This document shows positions 53,028 to 61,331 of a DNA stretch of 64,000 nt, one piece after another (position 1 is the first letter of the stretch; the number at the start of each line of letters is the position of its first letter). The notes beneath the pieces are model-generated. The model was given only the letters and a program-made list of their open reading frames with translations, was not told where the DNA came from and searched no databases. Location of the stretch: assembly GCA_039822105.1 (NCBI GenBank), contig JBCBMW010000001.1:62001-126000 (forward strand), read 5' to 3'. The DNA is from Parvularcula sp039822105. Lineage in GTDB: Bacteria > Pseudomonadota > Alphaproteobacteria > Caulobacterales > Parvularculaceae. Both the position numbers and the translations under genes were made by a program.

Positions 53028-53696
53028 TCAGGCGCGTGCACTCCACCTCCGACGAGACACTGTCCACGCCGCGAGAGGGCCAAGCATCAACCACGCGCCA
53101 ATGGGCAGCGGTGTGCTCACCGCCCCGCCGCCGTCGACGACCAGGGTGTCTTCATCCCAATCAATGACCAGGGTCTGCAGGCCGACGAAAGGATTGAGGA
53201 GGTAAAGCTCCGTATCGAGGATCTCAAAATCACCCAGCACCCCGTCCACGCCCTGAAGCGCTGCGCTCGTCAAAGCGGACGCTGTCTCGTCGACAAAAGT
53301 CAGGCCGGAGGTCCCGAAGAAGCCGAAGATCGGGACATTGGCGATACTGACCGAAGCCAGACCCGCGCCGAAAGAGACGCCGTCAAAGTCGCTGTCGACC
53401 ACGATCGCATCGGTGGAGCGGGACGAAAACGTGACCACACCCAGCGCGATCTCAAGCGAGGCCACGGCGTCCGTGTAGAATGCGCTGTCCTCATCACCGC
53501 CAAAGCAAGGCACAAGAGAGACGGTACAGTCGGTGGAGACAGCGTTCGCCTCTTCAGGGTCATAGATCAAAGTTGCCGTGACCGGTGAGCCAGGCGCGCC
53601 CACCAAAGCTCCCTCGAGAGACACAACCACCGGAGCAGCCGCGGCGACACCACATGAGAACGCACCCGCAGCAATTGCTGACATAATCCGTTGCAT
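53028..53696 (-). CDS. exported protein with C-terminal sorting tail (copy 3)
   Basis: The 222-residue protein begins with a signal peptide (MQRIMSAIAAGAFSCGVAAAA); the GGGGGT upstream of the ATG at 53696 supports that start. The C-terminus has STPLPIGAWLMLGPLAAWTVSRRR: a proline motif (TPLPIGA), hydrophobic helix and basic end, the same tripartite layout as the proteins at 13625 and 41923. The body is beta-rich (VVSLEGALVGAPGSPVTATLIYD), with two Cys pairs in CTVSLVPC that could form a disulfide. No specific domain recognised. Confidence 0.7.
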   Translation of the reverse strand: MQRIMSAIAAGAFSCGVAAAAPVVVSLEGALVGAPGSPVTATLIYDPEEANAVSTDCTVSLVPCFGGDEDSAFYTDAVASLEIALGVVTFSSRSTDAIVVDSDFDGVSFGAGLASVSIANVPIFGFFGTSGLTFVDETASALTSAALQGVDGVLGDFEILDTELYLLNPFVGLQTLVIDWDEDTLVVDGGGAVSTPLPIGAWLMLGPLAAWTVSRRRWSARA

Positions 53697-53751
53697 TATC
53701 ACAACCCCCAATAGCTGTTTCAAGTTTAACACAACTTTTGGGAGGTTCATA

Positions 53752-53847
53752 GTGCAGCGCAAAACATTCCTGGCGCAAAATCTGCAGGTGGCGGCTGAAC
53801 ACTGCTTGATGCCTACCCTTTACAGGGAAGAGGTGCCGCCCTACTGA
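53752..53847 (+). CDS. candidate 31-residue small ORF upstream of the RNA helicase gene
   Basis: A GTG at 53752 has a strong GGAGG at 53741-53745, 6 nt upstream, and opens a 31-codon frame ending at TGA 53845-53847. The peptide starts VQRKTFLAQNLQVAAEH. The ribosome-binding site is better than that of many real genes here, but length is minimal and no homologue is known to me. It could be a leader peptide for the structured helicase 5' UTR, or chance. Confidence 0.25.
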   Translation: MQRKTFLAQNLQVAAEHCLMPTLYREEVPPY

Positions 53848-53934
53848 CCCGCGATCGGTCGCAGCCCGCGCTTCATGCGTGGGATCAAAGTCAGACGGCC
53901 GGTGAGACGACGAGCGTCTGTCCTGCTGCTGTGG

Positions 53935-53969
53935 CGGGTTGGGCGCGAAAGACCTGCCCAACCAACCCG
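53935..53969 (+). promoter_or_regulatory. GC-rich hairpin in the 5' UTR of the RNA helicase
   Basis: CGGGTTGGGC at 53935-53944 can pair with GCCCAACC at 53956-53963 and, by an alternative outer pairing, CGGGTT with AACCCG at 53964-53969. A second, smaller CAGACG/CGTCTG pair lies at 53892-53920. The hairpin ends 24 nt before the ATG at 53994, close to the AAGG ribosome-binding site. It could regulate the downstream DEAD-box helicase gene. Confidence 0.4.
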
Positions 53970-53993
53970 ACGTAGCAGCCACGAAGGCAACGC

Positions 53994-55481
53994 ATGAGTG
54001 AAACCCAGGACGTCCAGGTGGAGGACGTCACCGATCAGGCCGAGGCCGCCACTGCGGAGGCCGCGCCTGATCCTACCGAGCCAGAAACCCAAGACGACGC
54101 AGCGGCGAGCGCCGAGGCGATCCCTGCCGATGCGCCTGTGGACATCAAGTTCGCCGATCTCGGCCTTGATGAGAAGCTTCTCAAAGGTATCATCGACGCC
54201 GGGTATGACACGCCCACGCCGATCCAGGCGAAGGCGATCCCAGAAGCGCTCAAGGGCCGGGATGTTCTCGGCATCGCGCAGACGGGCACGGGCAAGACCG
54301 CAGCCTTCACGATCCCGATGATCCACCGCCTCTCGCGCGGCCGGGCCAAGGCGCGGATGCCGCGGACCTTGATCCTGGCACCGACCCGCGAGCTCGCGGC
54401 GCAGGTCGCTGAGAGCTTTGAGAAGTACGGGAAGTATCACAAGCTCTCGATGGCGCTTCTGATCGGGGGGGTAAGCTTCAAAGACCAAGAGATCGCCCTC
54501 ACCCGCGGCGTGGATGTGCTGATCGCAACGCCTGGTCGCCTGATCGATCATTTTGAGCGCGGCAAGCTGCTGCTCACCGGTGTTGAGGTGATGGTTGTCG
54601 ACGAAGCGGATCGCATGCTCGACATGGGCTTTATCCCAGACATTGAGAAGATCTTTGGACTGACGCCTTTCACGCGGCAGACCCTCTTTTTCTCCGCGAC
54701 CATGCCCGCTGAAATCACGCGGCTGACGGATCAATTCCTGTCCGCACCCGCACGGGTCGAGGTCAGCCGCCCAGCGCAAACAGCCGATACGATCACCCAG
54801 CGGATCATCAAAGTACCGAGCTCTGACGAGCAGATGAAACGCGCCACGCTGCGGCAGCTGATTGAGACGGCCGAGGACCTCAACAACGGCATCATTTTCT
54901 GCAATCGGAAGAAAAATGTCGATGTGGTGGCCAAGTCGCTGCAGAAGCATGGCTTTAACGCCCGCCCGATCCACGGTGACCTCGCGCAGTCCTTCCGCAT
55001 GGAAACCTTGCAGAAGTTCCGGGACGGTGAACTCAAACTTCTTGTAGCATCCGACGTTGCCGCACGTGGCCTCGACATCCCTGAGGTCAGCCACGTCTTC
55101 AATTTCTCCGTACCCGTGAATTCAGACGACTACGTCCACCGGATCGGTCGGACCGGCCGTGCAGGTCGGAAAGGCACAGCGTTGATGATGGTTTGCCCCG
55201 GCGACGAGAAAGCTTTCGACGCCGTTCTCAAGACCACCGGGATGGACAGCATCGAAGAGCTTGACCTCGGTGACTTCTTCGACGGTCTCAAAGATCAGCC
55301 CAAAGAGCGTGAGCGTCGAGGCGAACGCCGCGGCCGTGACCGTGATCGCGGTGACAGAGGCGACCGCCGGGAACGCGGACGCCGCGCCCGCGAAGAACGC
55401 GACTTCCCATCCATGAAGCACGCGGACGATGTCAAAGGCTTCGGCGACCACGTCCCCGACTTCATGGGCGTCGGCACCTAA
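53994..55481 (+). CDS. rhlE: DEAD-box ATP-dependent RNA helicase, RhlE-type
   Basis: The 495-residue protein begins with a long acidic segment (residues 1-50), then the Q motif (FADLGLDEKLLKGII...TPTPIQAKAIP). The helicase motifs follow: I (AQTGTGKT), Ia (PTRELAAQ), II (VDEADRMLDMGF; DEAD), III (SATMPAEI), and VI (HRIGRTGRAGRKG). The C-terminal tail is an Arg/Asp-rich RG repeat region (ERRGRDRDRGDRGDRRERGRR) typical of RNA-binding tails of RhlE/DeaD proteins. These enzymes remodel ribosomal and mRNA structures, especially in the cold. The 5' UTR is structured. Confidence 0.93.
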   Translation: MSETQDVQVEDVTDQAEAATAEAAPDPTEPETQDDAAASAEAIPADAPVDIKFADLGLDEKLLKGIIDAGYDTPTPIQAKAIPEALKGRDVLGIAQTGTGKTAAFTIPMIHRLSRGRAKARMPRTLILAPTRELAAQVAESFEKYGKYHKLSMALLIGGVSFKDQEIALTRGVDVLIATPGRLIDHFERGKLLLTGVEVMVVDEADRMLDMGFIPDIEKIFGLTPFTRQTLFFSATMPAEITRLTDQFLSAPARVEVSRPAQTADTITQRIIKVPSSDEQMKRATLRQLIETAEDLNNGIIFCNRKKNVDVVAKSLQKHGFNARPIHGDLAQSFRMETLQKFRDGELKLLVASDVAARGLDIPEVSHVFNFSVPVNSDDYVHRIGRTGRAGRKGTALMMVCPGDEKAFDAVLKTTGMDSIEELDLGDFFDGLKDQPKERERRGERRGRDRDRGDRGDRRERGRRAREERDFPSMKHADDVKGFGDHVPDFMGVGT

Positions 55482-55576
55482 GCTGCGTTGGGCCAACGGG
55501 ATCACCCAACCTAGACTTGCATTTGGCCTGAATCTTTGAGACGCCAGATCCGTCAGAGAGACGGGGGCGTCAATCG

Positions 55577-56308
55577 GTGGTTCAACGACACAATCCAGCT
55601 GGGGAACTCACTCGGGGGTTCTCAGGCCCGCCTCCACAGAGCAGTGCCAAGAGCGAAGAGGTTGAGCATCTACTGACAATGGCGAAGAACTGTGAAGATC
55701 GAGTCACCGATCTTCGCGATCGGTCGCAAAGGCTTTTGACTCTCTTGTTTGCGTCCTCAGCTTTCATCATCACACCGTTCATTATTCTGCCAACCGAGCA
55801 GGCCAGTCGTTATACTGGCGCTTTTTTTGTATTTGTTGGTTTCCTGGTTTTCTTCCTTGGTGGCGTGTCACACCGGTCTCTCGAAGGAATGTCGGAGGAG
55901 GCAAAGCTGTATTTCAGGCGTGCTACGTTTTTGTACCATAACGCCTACCGACGACTACGCCGACTCTACCCAGACATCGAATTCGAGCCGGTACTTGTTG
56001 AAGATGAAAATTATAACGCCGAAGAAGAGCCATACGACCAAGAAGAGTTCACCAAGACTTTTAGGACCAGCTATACTTTCGGAAAACGAGAATTGTACAG
56101 ATTCTTCCCAAAGCTGGTAATGATTTTGGGTGTAGCATATCTCGTCTTGGGTGCTTTCATTGCTTCTGAGCCAATTTGGCGTACCCAAAATAGCGAATCA
56201 ATATTGCCAGAAAAGGCTGAAATTGCGGCCACTGTTTCCGAGGAAAGCGTCGACGAAGAGTGCACATGTAAGCCGCTGAGAGTGATCGCACGGCTTTTTG
56301 CCCGCTAA
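55577..56308 (+). CDS. AT-rich gene for a small membrane protein resembling 2TM effectors (SLATT/Pycsar-type)
   Basis: The 243-residue protein starts at a GTG with GGGGG 9 nt upstream. An N-terminal cytoplasmic helix (SEEVEHLLTMAKNCEDRVTDLRDRSQR) precedes two close membrane helices (residues about 50-70 and 76-98), a soluble, strongly charged middle (YFRRATFLYHNAYRRLRRLYPDIEFE, then NYNAEEEPYDQEEF), and a third helix near residues 180-200. Paired helices after an EDR-rich amphipathic region resemble SLATT or Pycsar membrane effectors, but the similarity is topological; I could not identify a conserved motif. The gene is AT-rich relative to neighbours, suggesting acquisition. No cyclase or other partner gene is adjacent. 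Confidence 0.6.
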   Translation: MVQRHNPAGELTRGFSGPPPQSSAKSEEVEHLLTMAKNCEDRVTDLRDRSQRLLTLLFASSAFIITPFIILPTEQASRYTGAFFVFVGFLVFFLGGVSHRSLEGMSEEAKLYFRRATFLYHNAYRRLRRLYPDIEFEPVLVEDENYNAEEEPYDQEEFTKTFRTSYTFGKRELYRFFPKLVMILGVAYLVLGAFIASEPIWRTQNSESILPEKAEIAATVSEESVDEECTCKPLRVIARLFAR

Positions 56309-56359
56309 GCAGCTGGTTTCACTGCCTTTACGACCTCAGCACATAAAGAGGAATAGCGA

Positions 56360-56848
56360 TCAACGCCGCGGGGGCATCAGCCCGCAGGTTGTCTCTGTTT
56401 GCGGAAACTCTTCAAACACATAGCGTTCCCACTCGCTTGGGGGAGGCACCACACGATCCACCACCCACGATGCCGCTGGCCTTTCAGGATCGGCTGTCAC
56501 CGCGATCATACCTTCGACAGCGACCACAAAGCCAAAGATGAGCAACGCCTGCAAAGCACTCTCGATCCAAGACTGTGACCTCAGCTGAACCAGCCAAATG
56601 ACAGCGAAGGCGCCGTAAAGAGCGTACACGGCATGCAGCAGCTTGACGCTGCCGAACGGCGGCTCCGTCCAAAAGGAACAGTGGTCCTGCGGCAACCACA
56701 CGGTCATCGCGAAAAGCCAAACCAGGATCAGCAGCAAGATCAGCCCGAGCAGCAACACCGTGAAACTGCCGGGAGCAACCCAACGCCGGGAACTGATTGC
56801 GCGGTGTGAGCGCGGCAATGACGAGATCGCTAGCCTCCACATTCGCAC
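56360..56848 (-). CDS. small membrane protein of unknown function
   Basis: The 162-residue protein has three predicted membrane helices (residues about 28-52, 68-90, 98-118) and a C-terminal hydrophilic, proline-rich region (WVVDRVVPPPSEWERYVFEEFPQTE) with a terminal Cys. The start is a GTG at 56848 with GGGG upstream; an ATG two codons in is an alternative. No family recognised. It is convergent with the AT-rich gene. Confidence 0.55.
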   Translation of the reverse strand: MRMWRLAISSLPRSHRAISSRRWVAPGSFTVLLLGLILLLILVWLFAMTVWLPQDHCSFWTEPPFGSVKLLHAVYALYGAFAVIWLVQLRSQSWIESALQALLIFGFVVAVEGMIAVTADPERPAASWVVDRVVPPPSEWERYVFEEFPQTETTCGLMPPRR

Positions 56849-56886
56849 AAGTTACCCCCAGGCGAAACGGTAAGCCAGTCAGGATG

Positions 56887-57408
56887 TTAGTCCGCTTCTT
56901 TGACCGCCTCTAAGATCGTTTCGACAGCGGGACGGTTGCGGTAGCTTTTGGAGTTCGTGGTGTAGTCCTCTTCGTAGAGCTTCGCTTCCACCACGCCGTT
57001 TTCGTCAACGACAAAGACCGCCGGGTGCGGAATGCCGTAGGCGCGGCTGCCCGGCCTGTGCTCGTCATTGAGGATGCCGAACGCCTGGATGATCTCCGAA
57101 CCCTCATCAGCGATCAGCATGCTGCCTATGCCTTGGGTCTCGGCAAAGGTGGCCTGCACATCCGGTGCATCGTAGCTGACGAAGACGAGCGGCTTGCCCT
57201 CGGCCTCAAACGCGGCTGCCTGCTCGTCAAGCTCCATCACCTGGGTCTTGCAGTAGGGGCACCAGGAGACCGAGCGGACGAAGACGATGGTCGCGCCCTC
57301 CTCGCCCATCACGTGAGCGAACTCCTCCGCCTCAGGAATGGTGCTACCGAGAGCGGGACCAAGGCCGGAGGCAGCAAGCGTGAGACTGAGAAGGGAGGCG
57401 AGAAGCAT
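56887..57408 (-). CDS. exported thioredoxin-fold peroxiredoxin/redoxin family protein
   Basis: The 173-residue protein starts with a hydrophobic export signal (MLLASLLSLTLAASGLGPALG). It has an AhpC/TSA-redoxin type thioredoxin fold: TIVFVRSVSWCPYCKTQVMELDEQ holds a CPYC motif near residue 50, and YGIPHPAVFVVDENGVV is the later cis-Pro region. A Trx-like CxxC rather than a single peroxidatic Cys suggests a thiol-disulfide or redoxin role in the periplasm. It is transcribed toward the small membrane protein gene, 38 nt away. Confidence 0.85.
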   Translation of the reverse strand: MLLASLLSLTLAASGLGPALGSTIPEAEEFAHVMGEEGATIVFVRSVSWCPYCKTQVMELDEQAAAFEAEGKPLVFVSYDAPDVQATFAETQGIGSMLIADEGSEIIQAFGILNDEHRPGSRAYGIPHPAVFVVDENGVVEAKLYEEDYTTNSKSYRNRPAVETILEAVKEAD

Positions 57409-57459
57409 TTGAAGGTCCTTATGTTCGTCGGGGCTTCATTCGTCGGCCAGGCTGGAAAG

Positions 57460-58380
57460 TTACAGCGCCTCAAGCGCCTGCGCCGCATGGCCAGCCAGTG
57501 CCTCGCCGTCTTCAAACACTGGCCAATCGGTTTGGTTCCGAAACCATGTCAGCTGGCGCTTGGCAAAGCGGCGGGTCTCCTGCTTGGCAGAGGCCGCCGC
57601 CTCCTCGAGCGAAAGATCACCGGCGAGATGGGCCAAAAGCTCGGGCACCCCGAGGGCCTTCATCACCGGCAGGTCGGCCGACAGCCGCCGGGCCTCAAGC
57701 GCCCGTGCCTCATCAAGCGCCCCGCGTTCGAGCATAGCGTCAAACCTCGCTTCGCACCGACCATAGAGAGCGTCTCGCTCTGGGCTCAGAACCAACGGTA
57801 GAACAGGGCCCTCCACGGCCCGTACCCGAGGCTCCTTCTGCCAAGCGGAGAGCGGGCGACCCGTCTCATCAAAAACAGAAAGCGCCCGGATGTGGCGCTG
57901 CTGATCGGCTGGCTCCAGGCGCTCCATCTCAGGATCGACAGCGAGGAGGCGCGACCGGAACCCTTCGGGGCTTGCAAGCCATTCGGTGTTCAGTGCTTCG
58001 GTGATGGCCTGCGCCACCTCGGGGATCGGCGACAAGCCGTCAGTCATGGCCTTGAGGTAAAGCCCCGTGCCACCGCAAAGGATCGGGATCCGCCCGCGCG
58101 CCCGCACCGCCTCGATTACGGGCTTCGCTTCGCGAGCGAAACGGCCCGCTGAGTACCTCTCGCTCCCGTCGACATGACCGTAGAGATGGTGGGGCGCCTG
58201 CGCCTCGTCATTGGGCGTGGGTCGGGCGCTGAGGACAAAAAGATCGCGATAGACTTGCATGGAGTCCCCGCAGATGACCTCGCCACCAATTGTCTCAGCG
58301 AGGCCCAGCGCCGCCGCGGATTTCCCCGATGCGGTGGGTCCAGCGATCACGATCAGAGGGGGATGCTCTTGCAGGGCCAT
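57460..58380 (-). CDS. miaA: tRNA dimethylallyltransferase
   Basis: MiaA transfers a dimethylallyl group to A37 of tRNAs reading UNN codons. The 306-residue protein has the P-loop IAGPTASGKSAAALGLAE, the QVYRDLFVLSARPTPNDEAQAPHHLYG block, ILCGGTGLYLKAMTDGL and the terminal RRFAKRQLTWFRNQ. The gene is divergent from grxD; the starts are only 37 nt apart, leaving little room for independent promoters. Confidence 0.96.
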   Translation of the reverse strand: MALQEHPPLIVIAGPTASGKSAAALGLAETIGGEVICGDSMQVYRDLFVLSARPTPNDEAQAPHHLYGHVDGSERYSAGRFAREAKPVIEAVRARGRIPILCGGTGLYLKAMTDGLSPIPEVAQAITEALNTEWLASPEGFRSRLLAVDPEMERLEPADQQRHIRALSVFDETGRPLSAWQKEPRVRAVEGPVLPLVLSPERDALYGRCEARFDAMLERGALDEARALEARRLSADLPVMKALGVPELLAHLAGDLSLEEAAASAKQETRRFAKRQLTWFRNQTDWPVFEDGEALAGHAAQALEAL

Positions 58381-58417
58381 CCTCGGCTCTCTAGCTGCTC
58401 CTCAACAGGAGATCACC

Positions 58418-58753
58418 ATGACCGACGCTGCCCACGAGACGATCAAAGCCGAAATCGACAAAAACGACGTGATGCTGTTCATGAAAGGCACACCGCAATT
58501 CCCACAATGCGGCTTCTCCGCCGCGGTGGTGCAGATTCTCGATTATCTCGGCGTCGAGTACGGCTCGATGAACGTCCTCGCTGACGAGGACATCCGCCAC
58601 GGCATCAAGACTTACTCCGACTGGCCGACGATCCCGCAGATCTACGTCAAAGGCGAGTTCGTTGGCGGCTGCGACATCGTCAAAGAGATGTTCGAGCAAG
58701 GCGAACTCCGCCCCCTCCTCCAGGACAAAGGCGTCGCCGTCGCTGAGGCCTAA
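58418..58753 (+). CDS. grxD: monothiol glutaredoxin, GrxD/Grx4-type
   Basis: This 111-residue CGFS-type glutaredoxin carries and delivers [2Fe-2S] clusters and works with BolA. It has the active-site motif PQFPQCGFSAAVVQIL (CGFS, one Cys), the glutathione-binding MLFMKGTP, WPTIPQIYVKGEFVGGCDIV, and the final helix. The ATG at 58418 follows GGAG; the frame is open upstream, overlapping miaA on the other strand, but those residues are not part of the family. Confidence 0.95.
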   Translation: MTDAAHETIKAEIDKNDVMLFMKGTPQFPQCGFSAAVVQILDYLGVEYGSMNVLADEDIRHGIKTYSDWPTIPQIYVKGEFVGGCDIVKEMFEQGELRPLLQDKGVAVAEA

Positions 58754-58764
58754 GCCTTAGCGCT

Positions 58765-59820
58765 TCACCTAATCTCATAGCGAATTGTCGTCTCAACCCC
58801 GAGTGTTCGGACGGCCTCGCCATTCACAACCCGCGGATCGTAGACCCATTGCTCGACCGCTTTCGCGGAGTACGGCTCGAAACATGCGTCCGTTGAGTCT
58901 AGAACGACAACGTTCTCGACACGGCCTTCTTCGTTCACATCGAAGCGAAAGGCTACCTGCTCAAGTTGCCCGCGACCGCCGCTACCGCCCCTCAAACAGC
59001 GCTCAAAGCCTGTTGGGTTCACGCGCTGCGTAGGCAGAAACTGTGCTTCCTGGGCATCGACCCTTGCAAGAAACCCTAGGCCGTACTCCCGCCGTTCCGC
59101 AGCCGTAGCACCAGCGATTCTCAAATCTGCGATCGCCTCTCGCTCAGCATCGATAACTTGAGGAAGGATCGTGCTTTCGTACAGGCCTATCAAGCATATG
59201 TCCGCTTCGGCATCACGGCTCGCCACAAGAAGCAGCACGCAGCGCATTTTCCGTAGGTCTTGCGGGTCAGCTGGGTCGTTTTCCGCGCCCACTTCCCACA
59301 GCGCGGCATCCAACTGTCCTCGCATCAAATAGACTTCCGCTTTGTAGACGATTGACGCGCTAGGACCTCCGAAAAATTGATCGGCATGCAGATCCGCGAA
59401 CGCTAGCGCGTCATCAAGGCGCCCAGCAGCAAGAAGAGCATCGCCCACATAGTCGACAAGCACAGGCCCACGACGAGGGTAGCCAAGATCGTACGCGAGC
59501 GCCTGCAGACCGTCGTCCGCCAACGCGGACGGATCACGGTTACACATGTATCTGAGCTGCCCACGAACTTCGTAAACGACTGATCGATCGAACGACGGCA
59601 GCGCTTCGTCAGACAACACACCATCCATGAGCTCGATCGCCGACTGGCATCGACGCTCGTTTGGCCGCTCCATAGCATCGTATACACGGGAGATTTGCTG
59701 CCTCGTGGAACGCTGCAGCTCCGGTGACGACGCCAATGATGATGCGCCCGTCGCGTAGAGGACAGCCGAGATGCCCCCAACGATGAGCGCTAGCCTAGCA
59801 CTGGCGTTTCTGTCGCGCAT
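58765..59820 (-). CDS. exported protein with C-terminal TonB-like domain
   Basis: The 351-residue protein has an N-terminal hydrophobic segment (ARLALIVGGISAVLYATGASSLA) and a helical middle with TPR-like character (GDALLAAGRLDDALAFADLHAD). The C-terminal domain resembles the energy-transducer TonB C-terminus: GFERCLRGGSGGRGQLEQVAFRFDVNEEGRVENVVVLDSTDACFEPYSAKAVEQWVYDPRVVNGEAV, with the V-x-F-x-V-N-x-x-G-x-V-x-x-V pattern. No proline-rich spanner is present, so it is unlikely to be a functional TonB. It is in a minus-strand group of envelope genes. An inverted repeat precedes it. Confidence 0.78.
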   Translation of the reverse strand: MRDRNASARLALIVGGISAVLYATGASSLASSPELQRSTRQQISRVYDAMERPNERRCQSAIELMDGVLSDEALPSFDRSVVYEVRGQLRYMCNRDPSALADDGLQALAYDLGYPRRGPVLVDYVGDALLAAGRLDDALAFADLHADQFFGGPSASIVYKAEVYLMRGQLDAALWEVGAENDPADPQDLRKMRCVLLLVASRDAEADICLIGLYESTILPQVIDAEREAIADLRIAGATAAERREYGLGFLARVDAQEAQFLPTQRVNPTGFERCLRGGSGGRGQLEQVAFRFDVNEEGRVENVVVLDSTDACFEPYSAKAVEQWVYDPRVVNGEAVRTLGVETTIRYEIR

Positions 59821-59832
59821 GAGATCTCCAGA

Positions 59833-59860
59833 CAAAACAGCGTGCTAAAACGCTGTTTTG
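59833..59860 (-). promoter_or_regulatory. 10-bp perfect inverted repeat between the S41 protease and TonB-like genes
   Basis: CAAAACAGCG at 59833-59842 is repeated inverted at 59851-59860 around the 8-nt spacer TGCTAAAA. On the minus strand it lies 60 nt past the S41 protease stop and only 13 nt before the start of the TonB-like gene, next to its GGAG ribosome-binding site. It could be a terminator with a weak T-tail, or an operator or structured leader; both are plausible. Confidence 0.45.
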
Positions 59861-59921
59861 TATAGAACACGAACGCGACACTACTTTGACAGTTGTCCGT
59901 TGGGTCGACGGCAACAACCAA

Positions 59922-61253
59922 TCAGTTGGCCCGGCGCAGGATTTGGACCAGCTCGGCGAGGCCCTCCTCGCCTTGGGCGCTGAGGGGGATTGATGGCTCA
60001 ATCACGGCGCGACCTTCTTCGCCGCTGCTCCGTGTGATGATGTAAAGCGGCGCAAGGGCCTCAAAGCCCGTGTTGGGGAGCGGCAAGGTTTGCACCTGCG
60101 CCGTTTGGTTGGCGGGCCCTTCGGTCGCTTGGCCAGCCACCTTGGCGACGTCCGCATCAATTGCAGTGGCTGTGAAAACGATCGACTGCGAATAGGTCAG
60201 AGGACCGATGAGCACGACCGTGTCGCCTTCGAACCGATACGGAAGATCAGCGGGTGGGGTCATCACATCTGCAAACGGCACATCAAGGACAGTCCCAAGA
60301 GGGATGCCGGGCAACAGGCCCTGATTGGCTTCGGTCACGCGCGCTTTGATCTTGGAGGTTGCTGTGTACGGCTCATCGGTGAGGTAAGCCATCAGACGAT
60401 CGCTGAGATCCGTGGCCCCGCCCGTGTTGTCGCGCAGATCGACGATCAACGTGGTTGCGCCGGCATCGTGGATGGCTTCGAACGCGCCTGGCAGAAACTC
60501 TGCAAACTCCTCCTGACGCGCAATATCAAAGCTTGGCACATCGAGATACGCGATCCTCGGCGTCAGCTGCTCAACCCCGTAAGGCGCATCGGCCGCTTTG
60601 GCCGTGCCGGGCTGAAGCTCATAGGTCTGCCTTCCCGTCTCATCATCAATGGTGATGTCGTACGACTCAAACGCGCCATAGGCTGTCCAAAAGAACGCGT
60701 CGAACCGCAGCGCTAGGATCAGACGTCGGAGGAGTTCACTCTCCCCGCGCATGCGAGGCAGAAGGTCCGCAATGATTGTTTCGGTATCGATCCCGTTGAT
60801 CGCGGCAATCGCGGCGCCTTCCTCAACGCCGGGCAGCAGATCAGTGGTGGCAGCGACTTCGATCCGGTCGTCCGCCGTCACCCGCACCGGGAGCGTCATC
60901 AGCGGTGCGGTTTCGTCTGCATACTCTTCGATCAGCGCGATCGGCCGACGCAGACCGACATGGGCGTCCGTGAACAGCGGATTGAGCTGGGCCATCGCCA
61001 TCCACGCCTCACGCGCGTCGAGGCTGTCCGGCAACTCGCTGGCGATCTCGTCACGCTTTAGCGTGATCGCCTCAAGATCAGCGGAGTAGGAGAGATCCGG
61101 GTGCGTGGCCGTCACCTGGGCCAAAAACGCATCGAGGTCAGCCTCGATCACCGACCTCTCATAGACAGGCAGATCCTGCTCAACGGCAGCTGGATACGTG
61201 ACGCACCCCGCCAGAACCAACCCGGTACCCAACAGAACAACATTGCGAAGCAT
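59922..61253 (-). CDS. S41 family peptidase-like lipoprotein
   Basis: The 443-residue protein has a lipoprotein signal (MLRNVVLLGTGLVLAGC, lipobox LAGC). Its C-terminal half has the tail-specific protease core: RIAYLDVPSFDIARQEEF, TLIVDLRDNTGGATD (the substrate-binding beta strand), and TVVLIGPLTYSQSIVFTATA, where the Ser in TYSQS occupies the nucleophile position. The N-terminal half resembles the C-terminal-processing-peptidase-like helical domain (YSADLEAITLKRDEIAS, LNPLFTDAHVGL). No PDZ domain is visible. Probably a periplasmic-face protease or peptidase-like protein; activity not assured. Confidence 0.85.
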   Translation of the reverse strand: MLRNVVLLGTGLVLAGCVTYPAAVEQDLPVYERSVIEADLDAFLAQVTATHPDLSYSADLEAITLKRDEIASELPDSLDAREAWMAMAQLNPLFTDAHVGLRRPIALIEEYADETAPLMTLPVRVTADDRIEVAATTDLLPGVEEGAAIAAINGIDTETIIADLLPRMRGESELLRRLILALRFDAFFWTAYGAFESYDITIDDETGRQTYELQPGTAKAADAPYGVEQLTPRIAYLDVPSFDIARQEEFAEFLPGAFEAIHDAGATTLIVDLRDNTGGATDLSDRLMAYLTDEPYTATSKIKARVTEANQGLLPGIPLGTVLDVPFADVMTPPADLPYRFEGDTVVLIGPLTYSQSIVFTATAIDADVAKVAGQATEGPANQTAQVQTLPLPNTGFEALAPLYIITRSSGEEGRAVIEPSIPLSAQGEEGLAELVQILRRAN

Positions 61254-61331
61254 AGCGAATTCCCTCTCGACCAATCCGCATATTATCGCTTTTCAATATG
61301 GTTCAAGGGGCATCGTAAAACGATATGCAGT

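Noticed and set aside
53841..55094. 417-codon minus-strand frame opposite the RNA helicase
   Set aside because: The opposite strand encodes all helicase motifs; this frame shows none of a known family.
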